Positions 58,685 to 64,000 of a stretch of DNA of 64,000 nt are shown here, piece after piece. Every line of letters starts with the position of its first letter. Within the stretch, counting starts at the first letter, position 1. Under the pieces are notes generated by a model, which saw nothing but the letters and a program-made list of their open reading frames with translations, had not been told where the DNA came from and did not search any database. Position numbers and translations under genes: made by a program. Source of the DNA: Streptomyces sp. NBC_00448 (lineage in GTDB: Bacteria > Actinomycetota > Actinomycetes > Streptomycetales > Streptomycetaceae); the NCBI RefSeq assembly GCF_036014115.1, contig NZ_CP107913.1:9008501-9072500 (forward strand). Direction: 5' to 3'.

Positions 58685-61525
58685 TCAGGGGCGGTCCGCC
58701 ATCCAGGGGCGCGGGCCGCCGTGGTCGAGCCGCAGGAGGAAGCTGATGACGCCGGCGGTTCCGGTCTGGTAGCCGGCGGTGAAGGCGCTCGCGCCCTCGT
58801 CCGGGACGAGGCGCAGGCCCCCCACGACCGCGTGCCGTGCGTACAGCACCGTGGCCAGGTCCTCGGCCCAGGCGCGGTAGGGACCGTCCGGCCGGGCCGC
58901 CGCGAGGTCGAGCAGGAACTCGCCGTCCCCGGCGAGGCCGTGGCAGACGGCGGTGGGGGAGGTCCAGGCGGCGGCGCGGACCGACTGGGCCGCCTCCCGC
59001 GCGAGCCGGAGGTGGCGTTCCTCGCCGGTGGCCTGCCCCAGCCGCAGCAGGAAGGTGCCGACGCCGGAGGAGCCACTGCACCAGTGGTAGATCAGTCCGG
59101 TGCCGGGCTTCTCGTCCAGGTCGGAGCGCCAGCGGGCGCCGACCTGACCGCGTTCGGCCTCGGCCGCCAGGGTGTCCCCGGCCATGACTGCCAGGTCCAG
59201 GGCGGACCGCTGTCCGGTCGCGTCGGCCGCGGCCAGCAGGAACGCGCCGATCCCGGCGACGCCGTGCGCGAACCCGAGGTGCCGGATGCCCGCCAGCTTG
59301 GAGTCGAAGTCCGTGGGCACCTGCCAGACCACCCGGTCCGCGGTGCGGTCGGCGGCAGCGACCAGCGCGTCGGCGCACTCCGCGACCCGCTCCAGGAACT
59401 CCCGCCGCCCGGTGGCCTGCCAGAACTTGAGGTGGGCGAGCCCGGAGCCGGCCGCCCCGTGGCAGATGTCCGGGTTGGGCCACACCACCGGGAGGGAGAG
59501 CGCCAGGTCGGTGGCGTGCGCGGCGAGCGTGTCGTCGCTGAGGTGCCGGGCGGCGTCGTACAGGGCCCAGGCGGTGCCGGCGCGGCCGAAGTAGAGGCCG
59601 GGCAGCAGTTGCGGCACCTCCGTACGGCGCCGGTCGATCCAGGCCGCGACGCGCCGGACGGCGATCCGCAACTCCTCCCGGTCCAGCGCCCGGTCGGCCC
59701 GCACCAGCGTGCCCAGCACGCCGGCCGCGCCGTACTGCACGTTGCACGGGTCGGTGCCGTCGCCGAACGCGCTGCCGGACCAGAGGCGTTGGGCCGGGCC
59801 CTCGGGATCGGCCATGCCCCTCAGCAGGTGGGTGAGGCCGTCGTCCACCAGCCCGGCCCGGATCTCGTGGCCCGCGGTGGGGCGGTCGGGCCGGCCGCCG
59901 CGCGACCAGACCGGGACCGGCACGGTCTCCGTCTCGGCCGCGTCTCCCGCGGTCTTCGCGGTGGCCGGCCCGGTGTCAGTCGCCGCACCAGCGGCTGCCT
60001 CGGTCACCTCGGCTGCCCCGGTCGCCCGGGCTGTCCCGGCTGCCGCGTCCGCGAGGAACCCGGCCAGCCGGGCCGACGTCCAGCGGTCCTCCGGGCGTTC
60101 GGCCATCAGGCCGAGGATCGCCGGGGTGAGCAGCCGGGCGGCCGGACGCTCCTCACCGAGCAGGGAGAGCACCAGGGCGATGCGCTCGCCTGCCGTGCGG
60201 CCGGCGGGGGCGTACGGCCTGTGCGAGCCGTGCGCGCCCTGCGGGTCGTCCGAGCTGTCCGAGCTGTCCGGGGCGAAGGACGGCGGTATCCCGGTGGCCA
60301 GGAAGTACAGCACGCCGCCGAGGGCGTAGCGGTCGACCTCCGTCCCGAACGCGGGCCCGACCCGCGGCTCCGCGGTCTGCTCGGGCGCGCCGAACCCGGG
60401 GGTGTGGACGCGCAGGATACGGGTGCCGGGGGTGGTGGCCCACTCCGCGTCGATCAGCACCAGCCGGTCCTCCGGCGTGACCATGATGTTGTTCGGCGTG
60501 AAGTCCTGGTAGACGACGCCGCGTCGGTGCACCTCGTCGAGCAGCGCACGCAGCTTCTCCGCCAGCGCCAGCACCTGCGGGACGGGGATGAACCCGGGCT
60601 CGGCCCGCCGGTCGGTGACCCAGGAGGCGAGCGCCTGCCCGGGCACCAGACTCTGCACCAGGAAGGCGTGGCCGTCCTCCTCGAAGAGGTCGACCAGTTC
60701 GGTGCAGAGCCCGGTGAGTGCGGTGAGGTTGGCGGCCTCCCGGCGCAGGCAGGCCCGGGCGTCCTCGCCGGTCACGTTCACCGCCACGTGCGCGCGGGCC
60801 TGCTTGACGATGACCTCGGCCCCGGTGCGCTGGTCGAGTGCCCGGTACACCCCGCCGCGGGCCGAGTGCCGGATCGCCTCCCGTACGACGAACCGGTCCG
60901 CGAGCAGCACCGGTTTGGCGCTCTGCGCGGTGGCCGGACGTCCCGGGCCGCCGGGGAACGGCAACTCCGCCCAGGGCGGCGGGCTGAACCACGCCTTGCG
61001 GTGGTCGTCCACCAGCGTCCCGTCCGGGGCCCGCAGGCGTACGTCGAAGGAGCCGTCGTTGCCCAGCACCCGTACGCCGTGGAAGCCGCCATAGCGGTAG
61101 TGCACCAGGCCGCCCTTGCGGTAAGGGCGGTCGGAGAGGATGGCCGGGCCGGGCAGCCCGGCGGTCGCGTCGTCCAACCGGGCGGCGAGCTCCCGCAGTT
61201 GGTCGTCGTCCCGCGGATACGCGGTGATGATCTTGCCGCACTGGGCGCGGTCGTGGTTGCCGGAGGTCATCTCCTCCACGGTCTGCAGGTCCCGGGCGGA
61301 CTTGAAGGCGCATCCGGCCCGGACCAGTACCCCGGCGGCCCGGTGCAGGACCTCCGGCGCGGACAGCCGGGTCGCCGAGAGGTGCAGCTTCCACCCCTGC
61401 ACCCGGGGTTCGTGCTTCGGAGGAGTCACCCGGCACCAGACGCCGTCCTCTTCGACCTGCCAGTCTTCCTCGTCCAGCGCGGTGAGCACGGAGCGCACCA
61501 CGTCCCGCAGAGAAAATGTGAGCAA
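58685..61525 (-). CDS. lanL: Class IV lanthipeptide synthetase LanL
   Basis: The 946-residue enzyme has an N-terminal phospho-Ser/Thr lyase region (GWKLHLSATR, GCAFKSARD, CGKIITAYPRDD), a kinase with VIVKQAR (about 240), catalytic loop GVVYQDFTPNNIMV (about 340) and VLIDAEWA, and a LanC-like cyclase with YHWCSGSSGVG (about 817) and AVCHGLAGDG (about 860). The Cys, Cys and His zinc ligands place it in class IV, not class III. TTG 61525 has GGGAG ten bases before it and the N-terminus MLTFSLRDVVRSVL fits the family, but a nearby GTG is possible. It heads an operon with three precursors and two exporter halves. Confidence 0.93.
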   Translation of the reverse strand: MLTFSLRDVVRSVLTALDEEDWQVEEDGVWCRVTPPKHEPRVQGWKLHLSATRLSAPEVLHRAAGVLVRAGCAFKSARDLQTVEEMTSGNHDRAQCGKIITAYPRDDDQLRELAARLDDATAGLPGPAILSDRPYRKGGLVHYRYGGFHGVRVLGNDGSFDVRLRAPDGTLVDDHRKAWFSPPPWAELPFPGGPGRPATAQSAKPVLLADRFVVREAIRHSARGGVYRALDQRTGAEVIVKQARAHVAVNVTGEDARACLRREAANLTALTGLCTELVDLFEEDGHAFLVQSLVPGQALASWVTDRRAEPGFIPVPQVLALAEKLRALLDEVHRRGVVYQDFTPNNIMVTPEDRLVLIDAEWATTPGTRILRVHTPGFGAPEQTAEPRVGPAFGTEVDRYALGGVLYFLATGIPPSFAPDSSDSSDDPQGAHGSHRPYAPAGRTAGERIALVLSLLGEERPAARLLTPAILGLMAERPEDRWTSARLAGFLADAAAGTARATGAAEVTEAAAGAATDTGPATAKTAGDAAETETVPVPVWSRGGRPDRPTAGHEIRAGLVDDGLTHLLRGMADPEGPAQRLWSGSAFGDGTDPCNVQYGAAGVLGTLVRADRALDREELRIAVRRVAAWIDRRRTEVPQLLPGLYFGRAGTAWALYDAARHLSDDTLAAHATDLALSLPVVWPNPDICHGAAGSGLAHLKFWQATGRREFLERVAECADALVAAADRTADRVVWQVPTDFDSKLAGIRHLGFAHGVAGIGAFLLAAADATGQRSALDLAVMAGDTLAAEAERGQVGARWRSDLDEKPGTGLIYHWCSGSSGVGTFLLRLGQATGEERHLRLAREAAQSVRAAAWTSPTAVCHGLAGDGEFLLDLAAARPDGPYRAWAEDLATVLYARHAVVGGLRLVPDEGASAFTAGYQTGTAGVISFLLRLDHGGPRPWMADRP

Positions 61526-62044
61526 GAGGACCCACTCCCAACGCCCGGCTGACGGAGCCGGACGCCCGGCTCGCGAACGGGTCCACTCTCGCCGCGGCCG
61601 GCGGCGCCGAGCATTGGGGGAATCCCTATGCTCGGCGCCGCCGACGGCCTCGGGTCCAGGCCGTCAGCTCACGGACGCACCACTCGGGCCCGGTTCACGC
61701 AGCAGGGTGATCCCGCCGGCACCGGCGAACGGCCGGCCGTCGGTTGCGAGGTGGCGGTGCGGCGCCGCCCGCCCCGACAGCCGGCTCCTCGACGCGCCGA
61801 TGGTGCCCGTCGCCCGCCAGGAGTGCGGTGCGCGGGTCGAGACCCGCAAGAGCAGTTGGGAGCAGACGAGCATCCAGTGGCACGCCGGCGCGCTGCGCGG
61901 AACGCCGGACGGCCGGCAGCGGCGCGGCGTTCCTGGCGTGCCGCGCGTTGGCGACGTCCATCCACGAGTCCGCGGCCCGCGGCATCGTCCGGGTCCAGAG
62001 CGAGACCCCGCAGGACGGCGGCGCCACCCCCGCCTCTGGGGGCC
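61526..62044. other. Gap with possible gene remnant
   Basis: No intact gene is evident between LanL and the hairpin at 62045. Rightward frames at about 61795-61910 (VARQECGARVETRKSSWEQT, then SIQWHAGALRG) and, in a shifted frame, 61921-62010 (GAAFLACRALATSIHESAAR) look like adjacent pieces of one coding sequence broken by a frameshift near 61915. The source family is not identified with certainty. Confidence 0.35.
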
Positions 62045-62093
62045 GCGAAGATGCGTCCGACCCGGCATCAGGCCAGGTCGGGCGCATCTTCGC
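62045..62093. terminator. Hairpin terminator before GH2 gene
   Basis: GCGAAGATGCGTCCGACC (62045-62062) pairs with GGTCGGGCGCATCTTCGC (62076-62093) with one wobble pair and a 13-base loop. The stability and the TGGTTTCC that follows suggest termination of rightward transcription reaching this point. Confidence 0.65.
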
Positions 62094-62150
62094 TGGTTTC
62101 CGGCAGGAACCGGGCGTCTTGGGGCGGTGGCGCCTTTGCGGCACGAGGTA

Positions 62151-62179
62151 TTGCACAGCGAGCGGCGATCTCCTATATA
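62151..62179 (+). promoter_or_regulatory. Promoter of the GH2 gene
   Basis: TTGCAC (62151-62156), 17 bases, TATATA (62174-62179) is a near-consensus vegetative promoter, giving a short leader of about 30 bases before GTG 62215. Confidence 0.7.
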
Positions 62180-62181
62180 TG

Positions 62182-62202
62182 CTTAGCAGCCTAGTTGTTA
62201 AG
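62182..62202. promoter_or_regulatory. Inverted repeat overlapping the start of transcription
   Basis: CTTAGCA and TGTTAAG (6 of 7 positions complementary) flank GCCTAGT immediately after the -10 element. The position suits a repressor operator that blocks the GH2 promoter. Confidence 0.55.
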
Positions 62203-62214
62203 AAAGGGTCGACC

Positions 62215-64000
62215 GTGATCCCACCGCGTCGCTCAACACCGGCCGCATCCGCCGCCGCAGACCCGGGAGTTCCCCGTGGTTTCTCCCGCCGGGCAGCACT
62301 GAAGGGCCTGGCGGCCGCGGGAATCCTCTCCGCCGCGGGGGAGGTGTTCCTCGCCGCCCCGGCCGGCGCCGCGACCACGGTCCCGCTCCCGCTCATCCCG
62401 CCGCTGCCCGACACCGTCTCCGGTGTGCGTACCCCCACGGTCCCGCTCACCACGGGCTGGCGGTACACCACGAGCCCGCCGGCGTCGTTCTGGGCGAAGG
62501 GCACCGACACCTCGTCGTGGCACCCGATCGCCGTGCCCGGCGAACCGGCGCTCCAGGGCGAGACCGTGCCGTCGAACACGGAGTGCGCCTACGCCGTATC
62601 CGTCGCCGTCCCGGCCGACTTCGCCGGCAAGCGGGTCCTGCTGCGGTTCGACGGCGTCTACAGCGACGCCCGCCTGTGGGTGAACGGCACGCCGGTGCGC
62701 ACGCACGACGGCGGATTCACCACCTGGTACGCCGACATCACCGCACTGGTCACCCCGGGGCGGCAAGCCGTGGTCACCGTCGGCGTCACCGACCGGCCGA
62801 CGAGCATCGCGGACCAGTCCGAGTACGCGCACCACGTCATCGGCGGCATCCTGCGCGACGTCACCCTCGTCGCCGTACCGAAGGCGTACCTCACGCGGCT
62901 GCACGCGGACACGACGTTCGACGCCACGTTCACCGACGCCAAGCTCGCCGTCACCGTGGCCGCCGACCTGCCGGCGGGTGCCGGCGGCACGGTGCGACTG
63001 GCGCTCGTGGACCCGCGAGGGCACGCGGTGGCGATCTCTCCCTCGACCGTGGCGCTGACCGCGGCGGCGCCGCAGGCCACCGTCGTGATCCCGGTCAAGG
63101 CACCGAGCAAGTGGGACGCCGAGCACCCCGATCTCTACACGCTGCGCGCCACCTTCCAGGCCCAGGGCGCGACCCAGACGGTGAGCAAGGCGATCGGATT
63201 CCGTCAGGTCGCCGTGCAGGGCAACCAACTGCTGGTCAACGGCGCTCCGGTGCACCTGCTGGGCGTCTGCCACCACACGATCACCGAGAAGATGGGGCGT
63301 TCGACGACATCGGCGATGGAGGAGCAGGCCCTTCGCGCCTACAAGGACGCCAACTGCAACTTCATCCGCACCTCGCACTACCCCCCGACGCCGGCCATGC
63401 TCGACTGGGCGGACCGGCTGGGCCTGTACGTCGAGGTGGAGGCGCCGGTCTGCTTCCAGTACGGCACGGTCGACGACCCCGCCTACACCGACCAGTACAT
63501 GGCGCAGTTCGCGGAGATGGTGGAACGCGACCGCAGCCACGCGGCGGTCATCGAGTGGTCGCTGGGCAACGAGAGCGGCATGGGCCGCAACTTCGCCGCG
63601 GAGAACACCTACGCCCACCAGACCGACACCAGCCGGCCGACCGTCTTCGAGGACGCGTCGCAGAACAACGGCGGCACCCAGGCCGACATCTACAGCGGGC
63701 ACTACCCGAACCTCGGCACCGCGAACGGCAACTCCGCCCAGCCGATCCAGTACGACGAGTTCGCCCACTGCCCGTGCTACATCGTGGACACGCTGCGCAC
63801 CGACCCCGGGGTACGCGACTTCTGGGGCCACAGCATCGCCAAGCTCGCCGCCAGGTTCCGTGCCACCAGCGGCGTGGTGGGCGGTGCGATCTGGGCCGCG
63901 ATCGACGACGTGTACCACCTGCCGTCCGGGCCGGTCGGCTACGGCGAGTGGGGCATCATCGACCTGTGGCGGCGGCACAAGCCGGAGCACTGGCTGACCA
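62215..64000 (+). CDS. Tat-exported glycoside hydrolase family 2 (3' end outside window)
   Basis: At least 595 residues are visible. GTG 62215 has AAAGGG ahead. A twin-arginine signal (FSRRAALKGLAAAGILSAAG) ends near AGAA at residue 53. Next come the sugar-binding jelly-roll (about 70-220, with VLLRFDGVYSDARLWVNG), an immunoglobulin-like domain, and the catalytic barrel from about residue 335 (LLVNGAPVHLLGVCHH). The acid/base Glu is in EWSLGNESGMG and the probable nucleophile Glu in IQYDEFAHC. The family covers beta-galactosidases, glucuronidases and mannosidases; specificity is unknown. It is probably induced by sugar through the adjacent operator. Confidence 0.93.
   Translation, partial: MIPPRRSTPAASAAADPGVPRGFSRRAALKGLAAAGILSAAGEVFLAAPAGAATTVPLPLIPPLPDTVSGVRTPTVPLTTGWRYTTSPPASFWAKGTDTSSWHPIAVPGEPALQGETVPSNTECAYAVSVAVPADFAGKRVLLRFDGVYSDARLWVNGTPVRTHDGGFTTWYADITALVTPGRQAVVTVGVTDRPTSIADQSEYAHHVIGGILRDVTLVAVPKAYLTRLHADTTFDATFTDAKLAVTVAADLPAGAGGTVRLALVDPRGHAVAISPSTVALTAAAPQATVVIPVKAPSKWDAEHPDLYTLRATFQAQGATQTVSKAIGFRQVAVQGNQLLVNGAPVHLLGVCHHTITEKMGRSTTSAMEEQALRAYKDANCNFIRTSHYPPTPAMLDWADRLGLYVEVEAPVCFQYGTVDDPAYTDQYMAQFAEMVERDRSHAAVIEWSLGNESGMGRNFAAENTYAHQTDTSRPTVFEDASQNNGGTQADIYSGHYPNLGTANGNSAQPIQYDEFAHCPCYIVDTLRTDPGVRDFWGHSIAKLAARFRATSGVVGGAIWAAIDDVYHLPSGPVGYGEWGIIDLWRRHKPEHWLT

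Noticed and set aside
1-64000. tRNA, rRNA, insertion sequences or integrase genes
   Set aside because: No tRNA-like or rRNA sequence, transposase motif or terminal inverted repeat with target duplication was seen when reading both strands by eye; a dedicated scan was not possible.

Overview
The window is very GC-rich, has almost exclusively G/C third codon positions, strong GGAGG-type ribosome sites, GTG/TTG starts and rare TTA leucine codons. Together with the gene content this points to a Streptomyces or close relative (Streptomycetaceae). Most of the window is secondary-metabolite DNA. All calls come from reading the sequence and its translations by eye; no database search was run.

Layout. 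(1) 1-9007, minus strand: the right part of a type II (aromatic) polyketide cluster. It holds a SnoaL-like protein cut by the window edge, an FAD hydroxylase, an aromatase/cyclase, a ketoreductase, an ACP, KS-beta (CLF), KS-alpha, a TcmI-type cyclase and a second FAD hydroxylase. Several start/stop overlaps indicate one operon. (2) 9.66-20.6 kb: a two-gene small regulator operon, several oxidoreductases (MDR, FSP1/NDH-2-like, SDR, a third FAD hydroxylase), and a sugar-acid-like catabolic set (TIM-barrel isomerase, enolase superfamily, D-hydroxyacid dehydrogenase) with a divergent LysR regulator. (3) 20.7-34.8 kb: a SpoIIE-type phosphatase, then a mixed-class lanthipeptide locus. A LanM with two near-identical double-glycine precursors lies on the minus strand. 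Divergently, a repeat-rich small ORF, a C39-peptidase LanT, a LanKC-like protein with degenerate kinase and lyase sites, a class III precursor, an intact-looking LanKC and a second class III precursor form a tightly packed operon. (4) 35-42.8 kb: a secreted protein, a LuxR/ATPase regulator, MbtH, a 5'-truncated NRPS (A-tail, PCP, reductase) and a threonine/cysteate-synthase-like PLP enzyme. (5) 42.9-54.4 kb: a second LanM (with a long 9-residue repeat insert) and its HPAG-leader precursor, flanked by three LuxR-type regulators. (6) 54.5-61.5 kb: a class IV (LanL) system with three Cys/Thr-patterned precursors and two ABC half-transporters. (7) 62.2 kb to the end: a Tat-exported glycoside hydrolase family 2 enzyme, cut by the window edge.

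How the parts fit. The minimal PKS (KS-alpha, CLF, ACP) plus ketoreductase and cyclases should build a C9-reduced aromatic scaffold that the FAD hydroxylases oxidise. The lanthipeptide regions bring four synthetases of three classes (LanM twice, LanKC pair, LanL) into about 40 kb, with seven or eight precursor genes depending on whether the 26554 ORF counts. The most unusual point is the tandem LanKC pair. The first copy appears to have lost its catalytic kinase and lyase residues but keeps a Cys/His/Cys set at the LanC zinc positions. The second copy keeps the kinase and lyase residues but lacks those zinc positions. TTA codons in two LuxR regulators and in the PLP enzyme suggest bldA-dependent developmental control of the middle region.
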